Source: Heliocidaris erythrogramma (taxonomy: Eukaryota > Echinodermata > Echinoidea > Camarodonta > Echinometridae). Taken from it: DNA of 64,000 bases. Below are positions 1-11,633 of this stretch, piece after piece. Location of the stretch: NCBI GenBank assembly GCA_025617745.1, contig CM046864.1, forward strand, positions 32,121,239-32,185,238, given 5' to 3'. Position numbers and translations under genes: made by a program. The notes under the pieces are model-generated. The model ran no database searches and was not told the DNA's origin. It was given only the letters and a program-made list of their open reading frames with translations. Each line of letters opens with the position of its first letter. The first letter of the stretch is position 1.

Positions 1-900
1 TCAAACTCCTCTTGCATTAAATGATCTATCTCAAAACAAGCCTCTACCTGTCCACTCTTTGAATATAGCTTCTTCGAGTTTATGAGCATCTTGTAGGCAA
101 TAGATATGTGTTTCTTTATTTTCGAAATGTTCTCATATACTACAGTTGTTACCAAACTAAAAAACACATTTCAAGTTCGAAATAAATGAAAATCGTCGTT
201 CAAAAAGTGCCAGAACTGATTTATCACTCACAATTTTCAGTTAAAAGTTACTAAGCCACTGCAACAACTTTAAATTCTTGTATAACATTACAATTTCAAG
301 TTTAAGCTTCCACAAAACAGGAGTTTTTTAAAGAACTCTATTACCTCAAAACTGATGCTGATTTACTGTTTACATTTTATATCCTATAAAACAATACATA
401 TAAAACATTAAGTAAAAGTTATCATTCTTGTGGATTTGATGGTAATTTTCTCACAGATAATATATGGAACGAGAGAAAGTACATTTTTGAACTTTTATAA
501 ATTTTCTAAATTTAAACAATCCTTATATCAAATGTCAGATATACTTTGATTTACATCTATTATTCAGACCAAACACAAAGAATGAAGTCATTATTTTAGT
601 ATACCAGTCCTAAAATGACATATTCCATAATTCATTCATCTTAATGCGTAAAACAAATAGCACATGTGAAATTTTGTCTAAAGAAAAGATGAGAATTTTC
701 AATCACAATTATAATTTCTTTGATAAATCTTAACAAAAGCCCCACACAAAACCTTTTCTAAGAAATCAGTTATTTCATGGCCTACAAAACATTTAAAGCC
801 AAGCACATATATATATATAAACAATCAGTTTAATTTCACAAATCAACAAGGCACATGCACGTAGCATCATGCACCAGCGAAAACCGAAACGGTAAATCAA
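1..900. other. AT-rich intergenic, nothing recognised
   Basis: No open frame of note, no RNA gene and no clear repeat boundary was seen. A short (TA)n run lies near 811-821. Confidence 0.6.
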
Positions 901-1290
901 GCAGACGTCATATTATACAGCCAGCCTTCTACTTGGCGCTCATTGATATCGAATTCGAATGCTCCAACCATGACCACAAAACAACCGCGAAAGGTAGGCC
1001 TATATGACGGAGATGAAGCACGATAACTATACCATAATCTAGTCTCTGTTGCCGACAATGTCTGCGAAAATGGAGACTTTGACGTGGAACCTATGGACAT
1101 AAGTTCCGAGTCGGAGACCGAATCAGACGACATTGATTGGGAAGAGAGTAACATCCCTCAGGCTCAGCCTGCTCCAGCCCCGGTCCCTGCCCCTCTTGCA
1201 AGCGATGATCCCATATCTTATACCCCGTCCCCCTTTCAAAATAAAAAAAAATTAAACTTTTCTTCACAAACCATTCACATTATATCTTGA
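901..1290 (+). pseudogene. Acidic, proline-rich coding-like stretch, unidentified
   Basis: From the ATG at 970 one frame reads MTTKQPRKVGLYDGDEAR, meets TAA at 1024, then stays open from 1027 to a TGA at 1288-1290. The open part is strongly acidic (EPMDISSESETESDD, from 1087), then has an Ala/Pro-alternating segment (about 1160-1200), and ends in a lysine-rich tail. The frame before the ATG is also open back to about 900. The GC-richer composition and acidic bias suggest a real protein terminus, but I do not recognise the family. The TAA at 1024 means it is either a broken gene or two exons read across a boundary I cannot place. An antisense frame also exists across 897-1154 and looks like a shadow of this one. 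Confidence 0.3.
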
Positions 1291-2149
1291 CAAACTGACA
1301 TTAGAATGAAAGGTGTAATAAGTGAAATATATACATGCATATATATGTATATTTTATTTCTACTCTCCCAAAACATTTATAACTTGGAATGCACATTATA
1401 ATCCCACTCTCCTACTTGTATAGCCTGTGATTACGATGTAGTAAATACATAAAAGAAAGTATCCTGGGCTTATAATACAAAAACTCCATCCTATAGGCAT
1501 TTCTACGACATGAAATGGAAGAAAGGAGCGTTACGTAATAGGACAAAGAGGCAGGGTTCTGCAAAGACTTTTTGTCAAAGAAAAGACAAGTTCAGGTCCA
1601 GACACTATGAATAGAAAGCTCTCAGCTGAGATTATCTCCCTGTAATACCTCCCTGAATGTTTATCAATTTGAATGGACTGTAAAAATGTAGAGTAGGTAT
1701 ATTTCGTAGGGATGCATGATATCATCCTAATTATTTATTCTTATTTTTTGTAATGCTAGCCCCTCCGTACATTTCTGACAGAACACCTATTTTTCATTTG
1801 GATTGGTCAAATGAACTTGCTAATGCAACACCCCTATTTTTCCCGAATGGAACATTCCTATTGTACGTGCTCTGAAATGGACAATAGGGTTTACATGTAT
1901 GAACAGAGAAGAAAATGAGAGTTCTGACAAAAAAGTAAGATTTTTAAATAATATAGTCTGTGAATTTAGGGGTGGAAACATGAATTGCTTTTTATGTTTT
2001 CATTGAAAGGATATATTAGAGAATATATTTTGTGTAGAAATTAATTGTGTAGGATGAAGAGAAGGTATGATAAAATGGTGATAAACATGCATGAAGGTTA
2101 AAGTCTGACCTTGCCTTTTTTGGGTGGCCAGAAAATGGGGAATATACAG
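1291..2149. other. No gene recognised
   Basis: AT-rich sequence with several CCTATTTTTC-like words (1785-1865). No frame resembles a known protein until the LINE fragment begins near 2150. Confidence 0.5.
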
Positions 2150-2735
2150 AATGGGTGACACGGTTGGTGTTAAGAAAGCTTTCGACACCATTAATCATGA
2201 TATACTTTTAGGTAAACTCTCCAATTACGGCATTCAATGGTTACCACTTGAATTGTTAAAAAAAACTATGTTAGTAACAGATTTCAGTTTGTTCAATGTG
2301 GACAAACATCAAAAAAAGAAAGAGATAAAATGTTGTGTTCCACAAGGATCAGTACTAGGGCCAACTTTATTTTTGATCTACATAAATTATTTGCCTTCAG
2401 TAACTGAGTATTTCAATTTTCGGTTGTTTGCCGACGATTCGAACCTTTTCCAAACTTTTCCACCTGACCAGGTCGAAATTGATGCAGATGAAGTGAATGA
2501 CAACATACAGAAGATACGAAACTGGAGCATAGCCAATAAACTTACAATAAACTCAATGAAAAATAATTTCATGCTAATAAGTAGCAGGCGGAAGAAAATA
2601 GGTATGAATGGTAAATTGAAAATAGCTGGTGAGGAAATCAAAGAAGTTGATGTCGTCACTTTTGTTGGAATCAACATTAATAAACATCTGTCTTGGAATA
2701 ATCACATTCGTTTTGTAAATCAGTGCATCAGAAAT
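2150..2735 (+). mobile_element. LINE A: non-LTR reverse transcriptase fragment
   Basis: A single frame shows the central reverse transcriptase of a non-LTR retrotransposon. KAFDTINHDIL (about 2175-2205) is the first palm aspartate block, but the usual few residues before KAFD seem to be missing. PQGSVLGP lies at about 2340-2363 and the catalytic FADD box at about 2427-2438. The later block WNNHIRF (about 2693) matches the thumb-side region after the palm. The frame is uninterrupted through these motifs, so it is less decayed than its neighbour. It lacks an endonuclease, the RT N-terminus and the 3' end. At about 2735 it passes directly into endonuclease sequence of a second LINE. The jockey/CR1/L2 group is likely; I cannot assign a clade. 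Confidence 0.85.
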
Positions 2736-5535
2736 GAAAGTTTGATATTATGCTGTTTATAGACCACTAAACGCTCAGTCTGATTTTTTTTAAATTTCTT
2801 ATTTAATATATTGGAATTAGCATCAACTGACAATAAGAAAATCTTTCTCTTAGGAGATATAAATATTGATTATCTTGATACTGAATGTAGTGCAAAGAAA
2901 TCCATTGATGAACTGGAGAGCCTTTTCTGACATACTCAATTAGTAAATAAATCCACTCGAGTTACTATGACATCATCAAAATGTATCGATCATATTTTTT
3001 CAACCAATCCTGATGTTCATGTAGTGACTGATGTTGCACCCATTTCTATTTGTGATCATTTTTTGATATATACATGTATAAACTTAAGTAAAGAATGTAC
3101 GAAACATAAAGTAATGCGATTCAGGAATTATAAAAATTTTGATGAAAAGTTATTTCTTGATGATATATCTTAAAATTCAATATGCGATGGAAATGTTGTG
3201 TGCAATAATGACATTAATAGTGTATGGAGGTGTTGGAAAACAAATTTCCTTGATATTTTTAATAAACATGCTCCTGTAAAAGTTATTAGAGTTAAAGATC
3301 GTTATTCTCATTGGATAACAGGTGAAATTATTGACCTTATGTACAGAAGAGATTACTTGAAAAGAAAATATGATAAATTCAAATCACTAGACAATCTTTA
3401 TGAATATCGTAAAACAAGAAACTTCGTTACTAGATTAATAAGGAAATGTAAACGTCAGTATTTTGATGAGATATCAGACAAATACAAGCATGACTCTAGG
3501 AAACTGTGGAATGAGTTGAATATGATAACTGGAAATTATATAAAAATAAAGATGATGTTCCTGCTGAAATAGATTGTGATACAATGAATTATTTTTTTCT
3601 TGAATGTGGGCAAAAATGTTAAATATACAGATGAAAACATTGCCTGGAATCAACCACAATGCTTGTATGAATTAAAATTTGAATCTGTGAAACCTGATGA
3701 TGTATTTAAATTACTGCTTGGCCTTTCATCTACTAGTAACTTAGATGTTATTGATTTTGATTCAAAGTTATTACAATTAGCCGCACCATCTATTTATAAC
3801 TCACTCTGTGAAATTTTAAATTTAATGTCAGGTATAATACCGGATGACTGGAAAATTTCAAGAACAACACCAGTATATAAGGGTAAAGGATCTAAATCCA
3901 ATAAAGCAAATTATGGACCTATCTCAGCTGTATGCCATAATCTCCAAATTAATTGAAAAAAAAATATTCAGAAACAACTACTTGAATATTTACAAATTTA
4001 TGACCTTCTTAATATTGATCAGTTTGCATTTATTCCTAACCATTCCACTGTTACCTCTTTACATAGAGTTGTCGATGATTGGTATGAGGCTTTCAATGAA
4101 CGAGAAGTTGTTGGGGAATGCTTCCTTGATATATCTAAGTGTTTCGATTCGATTGATCACAATCTTTTATTTTTTTAAACTGGAAAAATATGGTATTACT
4201 TATACATCGCTGGAATTGTTTGAATGTTACCTAAGTAATAGAAAGCAAATGGTCTGCTGTCATGGTCAAATGTCATCAATGAAGGGTGTGGATATTGGAA
4301 TTCCACAAGGAAGTGTATCAGGTCTGTTTTTTTTGTTTTTTTTTTGATGATTAATGATATCTCTTCATGTCTCATCAGTGGTGAATGTAATATTTTTGCA
4401 GATGACGTTGTAATTTATGATTATGGATCAGATGTGAATGAAGTTAATGTAAAAATGCAGGATAATATTGATAATGTTAAAAAGTGGTAGGACAAAAGAC
4501 AAAAGTTATGTTGTTAAAATAGGCATAATTTATGTGATAAACTTACTCTTTTTATCGATAATAGTCTGGTTGAACAAGTGAAATTAATTAGATATCTTGG
4601 TATTGTAATTGATCAAAATTTAAAATGGAGTTCACATATAAGTCATATATCAAAAACACTGGCCTATAAGATATTTTCTCTAGGAAATCTAAGGCAATTT
4701 TTGAGTAAATTTCTTCTTAATAAGCTTTATAAAGCTTTTTAATATTCATGGATTATGCTATTTCTGTCTGGGGGAATTGTATTGGGGTAAGGGAACGAGC
4801 TCATTTGACATGATTACAAAAAAGAGCAGCACGTTATGTAACCGGTAACTTTGATTTTTTAAACAGGCGTGGTGAAGATCTTATGAAGGAACTTAAATGG
4901 TCAACTGTCGAACAACGACGCGATTATTTTTTAGCTAATATTATGTTTAGGTGTATACACTGAATGGCTCCTGTTAGATTATGTAACAATATTGAAATGG
5001 TAGTCGATAGACATGATGTAAGAACCAGAAGTTATGGTACTCTTTATTGTTGTCCCACCTAAACCTAACTTAGAATGTTTTAGCCGGTCATTTTTGTTTC
5101 AAGCTCAAAAATCTGGAATAATTTACGTCATTGGCTCCAAAATGTACCCGCAATTAATTCCTTTAAAAAAATGTATAAAAAATTATTTAATTGTTAAAGG
5201 TACTGTTTCAAGTCCATGACACCCTTGCCAACACTATGCAATACCTCGAATGCTGACTTATTAGTTAATATCGCAATGATATATAGACAATATTGATCTC
5301 TATTTTTATGCACATTGTTTTACTAATTGTTGATATTATAGTACATGTATTTTTTTTTTCTATTGATTCAATGTTAGTTTACCTGTTATTATGTTAATTC
5401 ATCAGTTGTTTTTTCTATGTACTATTTATATGTTTTATCATGTTTACAGGACAACAATGTAAAACAGCCTTTGCTGATTGTTTTATCCTGTTGAAATATA
5501 TTCTAATAAATAAATAAATAAATAAATATATAAAT
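2736..5535 (+). mobile_element. LINE B: 5'-truncated, decayed non-LTR retrotransposon with A-rich tail
   Basis: The domain order is that of a CR1/L2/jockey-type ORF2. The C-terminal half of an apurinic-like endonuclease comes first: YRPLNAQSD about 2758, LLGDINIDYLD about 2850, the CIDHIFSTN motif about 2984 and the DHFLIY block about 3055. A linker follows, then reverse transcriptase with IPDDWK (about 3840), a DHN palm block (about 4155), IPQGSVSG (about 4300) and FADD (about 4396). After these come RYLGIVIDQNLKW (about 4592) and the conserved C-terminal block EQRRDYFLANIMFRCIH (about 4908). It ends in a TAAA-repeat tail at 5507-5535. At least eight stops or frame changes break it, so it is dead and old. 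The 5' end is cut inside the endonuclease and abuts LINE A. No target-site duplication was found. Confidence 0.88.
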
Positions 5536-6249
5536 GAGCAATGCTATGTGTTAAATAAACTCTGTCAAATCTCACTTATATTGCACTTATATTCATTTCT
5601 GATCTCAAATTACATTTACTAACCTTCTTGTCTCCTTAGGACGCAAATCTGAAGAGCACATAAATTGTGATGTTCGAAATTGAAGCTGATTTGCAAAGAC
5701 AATCACCACAAAACTTCAGCTGCCGTGACAGTACAAATAGGAAGGCGTAGCGGGCGCTATAAATTCTACGACCTACGTCACACAAATTTCTCGTATCGTT
5801 TGGTATCTCGCGGATTGAAAACAATTGCATTAACACTTATTTTAAAACATGGTTTAGACCATGGGTTTAACATCCTTTGTGAATTGTGGCCAATGTGCTT
5901 CTTAACTGGGTGTCAAGCTTTCATTACACTTTTTTGGTCATGAACTGAAATGGAAACTGACTGAAAGTGAAATATGCCAGTCTTGCGAACACTACATGCA
6001 AGTTAGTCTACATGATGATAGAGGTACCTTTGACAAATATTCTAGTAATTTACACAGCAACACCTTGTGTAAGACTAATGTGCAAACAAATCAGACAGGA
6101 ACTAACAACTGCCTACCAAAAAATTACTTATACTGACAAAAATGTCTGTGCTACGGAATCCCATAAATAATTCATCATAAGTATATAAAATGGAAAGTAA
6201 ATCCATTCTTGATCCACAAATAATTCGTCAAGACCAATTTACAAATTAC
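5536..6249. other. No gene recognised; small palindrome
   Basis: A possible 3' splice-site-like tract (CTTCTTGTCTCCTTAG) ends at about 5639, but the sequence after it has no recognisable protein. A short inverted repeat around 5846-5872 contains TGGTTTAGACCATG. Open frames at 5680-5943 and 5967-6170 match no family I know. Confidence 0.4.
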
Positions 6250-6967
6250 GGGGCGTCGCTAGTGGGGGGGGGGGGGGGGGGGTGGGGGGAGGGGGGTAAC
6301 ATCCACCACTCAAATTGTCGGCAATTGAGCCACCTCTGTTGGCAACCAAAAAAAAAGAGGGGGGGAGAGAGGGAAGAGGAAAGAGAGAGGGTAACAAAGA
6401 AAAGGGAAAGGAAAGAGAAATAAAAAAATGAAAAGAGGAAAAGGAAAAAGGGAAGTGAAGAAAAAGAAGGAAAGACCGGCAAATCTTTTTGCTCACTCGC
6501 TCCAGTCGCTCGCAAAAATATTGGGATGTTAATCTTCGGGCAAATGGCGTCCCTTGCCTTCAGCTATGGGCTACAGCTCCCCCCTGGGATTGTCAAATTT
6601 CAGATAGTCATATTCGGGCAGCGAGGAGCTAGAATATATCCACACATTGAAGAAGAAAGGTTCCAGGATAACTTCAGTAATTTTCACCCAAAAAAGTTCA
6701 AAAACAATGTTGCTTGACTCACTTCGCTCGCTCGCAAAAAAATTTAGAAATTGAAAAGCTTATATTTGGGCAAAAGGCGTCAGCCCTCTCCTTGCCAAAA
6801 TGGGCCCGTCTGATCAAGATCTCTAAGTCTGCGAGTTTCTTTAATTTGTGGAGGAGAGGGATTAGGGTGCAGCATTTTTGTCGGCAAAAATGGGTATCGC
6901 ATCCTAAATATTTGTTGGCAAATTTTGAGTGTCACAACCCCCCCCCCCCCCCATTCAGAGACGCCCC
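6250..6967. mobile_element. Poly-G-bounded inverted-repeat element (MITE-like)
   Basis: The left end reads GGGGCGTCGCTAGTGGGG and then a long G run. The right end, reverse-complemented, reads GGGGCGTCTCTGAATGGGG and the same G run, so the two ends are inverted repeats. Inside are a purine-rich stretch (6350-6475) and two phrases of the type CTCGCTTCGCTCGCAAAA (about 6490 and 6720), also seen elsewhere in the window next to other poly-G blocks. No transposase is visible, so it would be non-autonomous. Superfamily and target-site duplication are not determined. Confidence 0.55.
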
Positions 6968-7991
6968 TTTTGTCAAACTCTTGCCTGACAAAAAGTGTAA
7001 TGGAATAGACCTGAGTGGTAATAAACCAGCTTAATTTTATTATACTTCTTTTTTTTTTCATGTACTCTCTATCACTCTAATAACTTATGAAATAGTCACA
7101 ACTCCAAATACAAAATTTCTTTGTTTCATTCCTGTTCTATAATTGTACATCTCTCAAGTAAACATGGAGGGTGAAGAAAAAGGATATGTACCTGTACTAG
7201 GTGAGTGTAGATCTATATACATGTTTCTCTCATCGCTGTGTGTTCTCCATCATCAAATAAGAGGTGTCATGCATCTGTAAGCAAAATAGAATGACTTGTC
7301 AAATATATCCATAACAGTTTTCTTAGGCGAGTAGGCTATATGGATCTGAACGAAAGACTGAAAATAAGAGTTTGTAGATATCTGCTGCAATCATATACCT
7401 GTGAACAGCCCACACTTCCCTGCCCTTCTGCATATCCACTTATCCAGGAAAGTATTAAAAAGCATTTTAAATATAAAATTCAGCAGTATGAAGGGTGGGG
7501 GGGGGGGGGGGGGGGAGGTGTCCATATAACTGAAGTTTGCCATTGGATTTCTCCAAAAAAACTAAGATAAATATTTATTCTATTTATTCATGCTATGTCC
7601 CACATACATTTTAAGCGATTTCCCGAATATCGAATGCAAAATTTTCGAAATTACAGATCAGATTTACTAGTAGCTGGAAACTATCTGTCCGAATAACCAA
7701 CCTGTCCGGACACCCAACATAGGTATGCGTAGTGTATATGGACTACACAAACCTTACCTTGCATGGGTAGTCCCATATAATTATACAACTTATTATGTGT
7801 AAGTTAAAAAAAAAAGCACCCTCATCACACCTGCCATTTTTTCTTTCTTTCTTTTTTAGTCATTCATTTTTTACAATCTTAGTTGATCATGGAAAGTAAC
7901 TCCTTTAGCAAACTCTTAGGGTGGCTTGCATGGCTCACAAACAGTATGTGAGAAATGGAGATATTTAGATCTATTTTTTTGTTGATATCTG
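6968..7991. other. Mostly unassigned; a possible short coding exon
   Basis: It contains a G run at about 7496-7516 and the candidate exon listed separately at 7164-7200. Nothing else was recognised. Confidence 0.4.
7164..7200 (+). CDS. Possible first coding exon (MEGEEKGYVPVL...)
   Basis: An ATG in good context (aacATGG) starts the frame MEGEEKGYVPVL and is followed exactly by a strong splice-donor match, CTAG/gtgagtg, at 7200/7201. The codons are unremarkable and the stretch is only 37 nt, so chance is a real alternative. No partner exon was identified downstream. It is included because the start context and donor occur together. Confidence 0.2.
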
Positions 7992-10542
7992 CCCTGATAG
8001 CAAAGAGTAGTAAAAATGACGTGATATTTAAGTCATGGTTTACGTCTTTTTTACGTCCTGTAATTACGTCAATAAGACGACAACTTGCACCAACGCAATA
8101 CGTCACGGGGACGTCTTATTTTGACGTTATCTTAACGTCTTGCAGGTAGGTCAGTGAATGACAACTTCATGACGTCTTGCAAATCACCAAATGACGGCTT
8201 TTGACGTCTTTTGGACGTCTTGCAGGTCAATAAATGACCATTTTATGACGTCTTTTAGAGGTCTTGCAGGTCACTAAATGACCACTTTATGACGTTTTTA
8301 GACGTCTTGCGGGTGTTAAAAAATGACGTGATATTTATGTCGTGGTTTACGTTTCTTTTACGTACTGTAATCACGTTAATAAGACGACAACTTGCACCAA
8401 CGCAAGACATGATGAGGACGTCTTATTTTGACGTCATCTTAACGTCTTGTAGGTCACAGAATGACGACTTCATGACATCTTTTGGACGTCTTGCAAATCA
8501 CCAAATGACGACTTTTTGACGTCTATTGGACGTCTTGCAGGTCACTAAATGACCACTTTATGACGTCTTTTAGAGGTCTTGCGTGTGGTAAAAAAATGAC
8601 GTGATATTTAAGTCATAGTTTACGTCTATTTTACGTCCTGTAATTACGTAAATAAGACGCCAACTTGGACCAACGCAAGACGTAATGAGGCCGTCTTATT
8701 TTGACGTCATCTTTACGTCTTGCTGGTCACTGAATGACGACTTCATGACGTCTTTTGGACAACTTCATGACGTCTTGCAAATCACAAAATGACGAATTTC
8801 TGACGTCTTTTGGACGTCTTGCAGGTCCTTAAATAACCATTTTATGACGTCTTTTAAAGGTCTTGCGTGTGGTAAAAAAATGACGTGATATTTAAGTCAT
8901 AGTTTACGTCTATTTTACGTCCTGAAATTACGTAAATAAGACGCCAACTTGGACCAACGCAAGACGTAATGAGGCCGTCTTATTTTGACGTCATCTTTAC
9001 GTCTTGCTGGTCACTGAATTACGACTTCATGACGTCTTTTGGACGTCTTGCAAATCACCAAATGACGTCTTTTTGACGTCTTTTGGACGACTTGCAGGTC
9101 ACTAAATGACCACTTTATGACGTTTTTAGAGGTCTTGCGGGTGGTAAAAAATGACGTGATATTTACGTCGTGATTTACGTCTTTTTTACGTCCTGTAATT
9201 ACGTCAATACGACGACAACTTGCACCAACGCAAGACGTCATAAGGACGTCTTATTTTGACGTATTCCAGGTCAGTGAATGACATCTTTTGGACGTCTTTC
9301 AAATCACCAAATGACGATTTTTTAACGTGTTTTGGACGTCTTTGGACGTCACTTGCAGGTCACTAAATGGCCATTTTATGACGTCTTTTAGAGACGTTAT
9401 ATTTAAGTCATAGTTTACGTCTATTTTACGTCCTGCAATTACGTCAATAAGACGACAACTTGCACCAACGCAAGACGAAGTGTGGTAACATAGGACGTGA
9501 TATGCAAGACGTCAAAGAATCTTAATTTGGTAAACTGCAAGATGTCCAAAAGACTAATAAATTCGTCATTTAGTGACATGCAAGACGTAAAGATGACCTC
9601 AGAATAAGACGTCCTCATCAGGTTCAAACTATCCCAATATGGGGGACTATCAAGTCAAAGGTATTGAATTAATCCGTCGGGTGATATAATGTCATAAATA
9701 AATTTATTCAATTTGTCTCCAACGGCCCACAAGGGGGTGACACACGCTACTGCTGTGTGATAGGTTGCCCGGGTGCTGTGAAAAAAATCACAGGCGGAAC
9801 CGGGCGGGATTCGAACCCGCGACCTCTGGATTACTAGACCAGTGTCATAACCACTAGACCACCGGAGTGCCCTGAGTGATCAGGTTCAAACTATCCCAAT
9901 ATGGGGGACTATCAAGTCAAAGGTATTGAATTAATCCGTCGGGTGATATAATGTCATTTGGTGATTTGCAAAGTCATCATTTAGTGACCTGAAAGAGGTA
10001 AAGATGACCTCAAAATAAGACTTCCTCATGACGTCTTGCGTTGGTGCAAGTTGTCGACTTATTGACGTAATTACAGGACGTAAAAAACACGTAAATCACG
10101 ACTTAAATATCACGTCATATTTTATCACCCGCAAGACCTCTAAAAGACGTCATAAGGTGCTGATTTAGTGACTTGCAAGACGTCCAAAGGACGTCAAAGA
10201 GTCGTCATTTTGTGATTTGCAAAGTCGTCATTTAGTGACCCGCAAGACGTAAAGATGACTTAAATATCACGTAATTTTTTAACACCCGCAAGACCTCTAA
10301 AAGACGTCATAAAGTCGTCATTTAGACGTTTTGCAGGTGGTAAAAGTGACGTGATATTTACACCGTGGTTTACGTCTTTTTTACGTCGCGTAATTACGGC
10401 AATAAGACGTCAACTTCCACCAAGGTAAGACGTCATGAGGACGTGTTATGTTGACATTATATTTACGTCTTACAGGTTACGACTTTATGACATCTTATGG
10501 ACGTTTGCAGGTCACCAAATGACGACTCTATGACGACTCTTT
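7992..10542. repeat. ACGTC keyword array, about 270-305-bp higher-order units
   Basis: The block starts with CCCTGATAGCAAAGAG and consists almost wholly of the word GACGTC and near variants, separated by AT-rich spacers of about 10-25 bp. A higher-order unit opening with ATGACGTGATATTTA recurs at about 8017, 8323, 8597, 8880 and 9150. It also contains CTTGCACCAACGCAAGACGT. From about 9480 to 10320 the unit runs in the reverse direction, then forward again to 10542. Many words are the full cAMP-response-element palindrome TGACGTCA. A diverged relative lies at 19430-20165 and shares the CCCTGATAGCA opening. No protein is encoded. Confidence 0.85.
9621..9957 (-). mobile_element. tRNA-derived SINE, inverted copy (1.3 units)
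   Basis: On the minus strand this carries an A-box-like TGGTCTAGTGGTTATG and a B box, GGTCGCGGGTTCGAATCCC, followed by a GTGATTTTTTTCAC hairpin and a unique tail ending GGATTAATTCAATACC. The start of a second unit is appended, so the period is 262 bp, as in the forward trimer at 10543-11330. It sits inside the reversed section of the ACGTC array. This suggests that array and SINE were inverted together. Confidence 0.8.
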
Positions 10543-11330
10543 GACTTGATAGTCCCCCATATTGGGATAGTTTGAACCTGATCACTCAGGGCACTCCGGT
10601 GGTCTAGTGGTTATGACACTGGTCTAGTAATCCAGAGGTCGCGGGTTCGGTTCCGCCTGTGATTTTTTTTTCACAGCACCCGGGCAACCTATCACACAGC
10701 AGTAGCGTGTGTCACCCCCTTGTGGGCCGTTGGAGACAAATTGAATAAATTTATTTATGACATTATATCACCCGACGGATTAATTCAATACCTTTGACTT
10801 GATAGTCCCCCATATTGGGATAGTTTGAACCTGATCACTCAGGGCACTCCGGTGGTCTAGTGGTTATGACACTGGTCTAGTAATCCAGAGGTCGCGGGTT
10901 CGAATCCCGCCCGGTTCCGCCTGTGATTTTTTTCACAGCACCCGGGCAACCTATCACACAGCAGTAGCGTGTGTCACCCCCTTGTGGGCCGTTGGAGACA
11001 AATTGAATAAATTTATTTATGACATTATATCACCCGACGGATTAATTCAATACCTTTGACTTGATAGTCCCCCATATTGGGATAGTTTGAACCTGATCAC
11101 TCAGGGCACTCCGGTGGTCTAGTGGTTATGACACTGGTCTAGTAATCCAGAGGTCGCGGGTTCGAATCCCGCCCGGTTCCGCCTGTGATTTTTTTTCACA
11201 GCACCCGGGCAACCTATCACACAGCAGTAGCGTGTGTCACCCCCTTGTGGGCCGTTGGAGACAAATTGAATAAATTTATTTATGACATTATATCACCCGA
11301 CGGATTAATTCAATACCTTTGACTTGATAT
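10543..11330 (+). mobile_element. Tandem trimer of a 262-bp tRNA-derived SINE
   Basis: Three head-to-tail copies begin at 10543, 10796 and 11058, each with GACTTGATAGTCCCCCATAT. Each holds a tRNA-like region with TGGTCTAGTGGTTATG (A box) and a B box that is complete in copies 2 and 3. The first copy lacks about 10 bp (AATCCCGCCC) spanning the end of the B box. After the tRNA part come a short GTGA-T-run-TCAC hairpin, a body containing CACACAGCAGTAGCGTGTG, and an AT-rich end. The anticodon-loop region reads CTAGTAA, most like a threonine AGT loop. Near identity of the copies points to recent amplification. Tandem arrangement is unusual for a SINE and may reflect unequal crossing-over. Confidence 0.85.
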
Positions 11331-11633
11331 TCCTAGAAATGTTGAAGTCGATCTTTCACATGTAACACATGGGATCTGAACCACTCATTACAATCTGTTT
11401 AAGTGTAATGACGACCTGTCAAAAGCATTCATGAGCACATGGATACCAGAATTCAAAGTACATACATGTACAATCACTGAAAAATAAGTTATGCATAATA
11501 TACAAGGCAGACATAAAATCAGTTTCACATTTTTAATGCCACTGGTATGAAAATCAGCTGCAAACATCCATTCATAAAACATATATAACAATGATAATCA
11601 AAACTGATGTGTGAGTATACAGGTATACAGGTA
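11331..11633. other. No gene recognised
   Basis: AT-rich spacer between the SINE trimer and the Tc1-like element; nothing was seen. Confidence 0.5.

Noticed and set aside
6190-6515. Gly- or Pro/Phe-rich frames around 6.2-6.5 kb on both strands
   Set aside because: Produced by the G run and purine tract of the repeat; no coding signal.
10560-10960. Genuine tRNA gene in the SINE trimer
   Set aside because: A and B boxes are good, but the acceptor stem does not pair and the unit is repeated with a SINE body.
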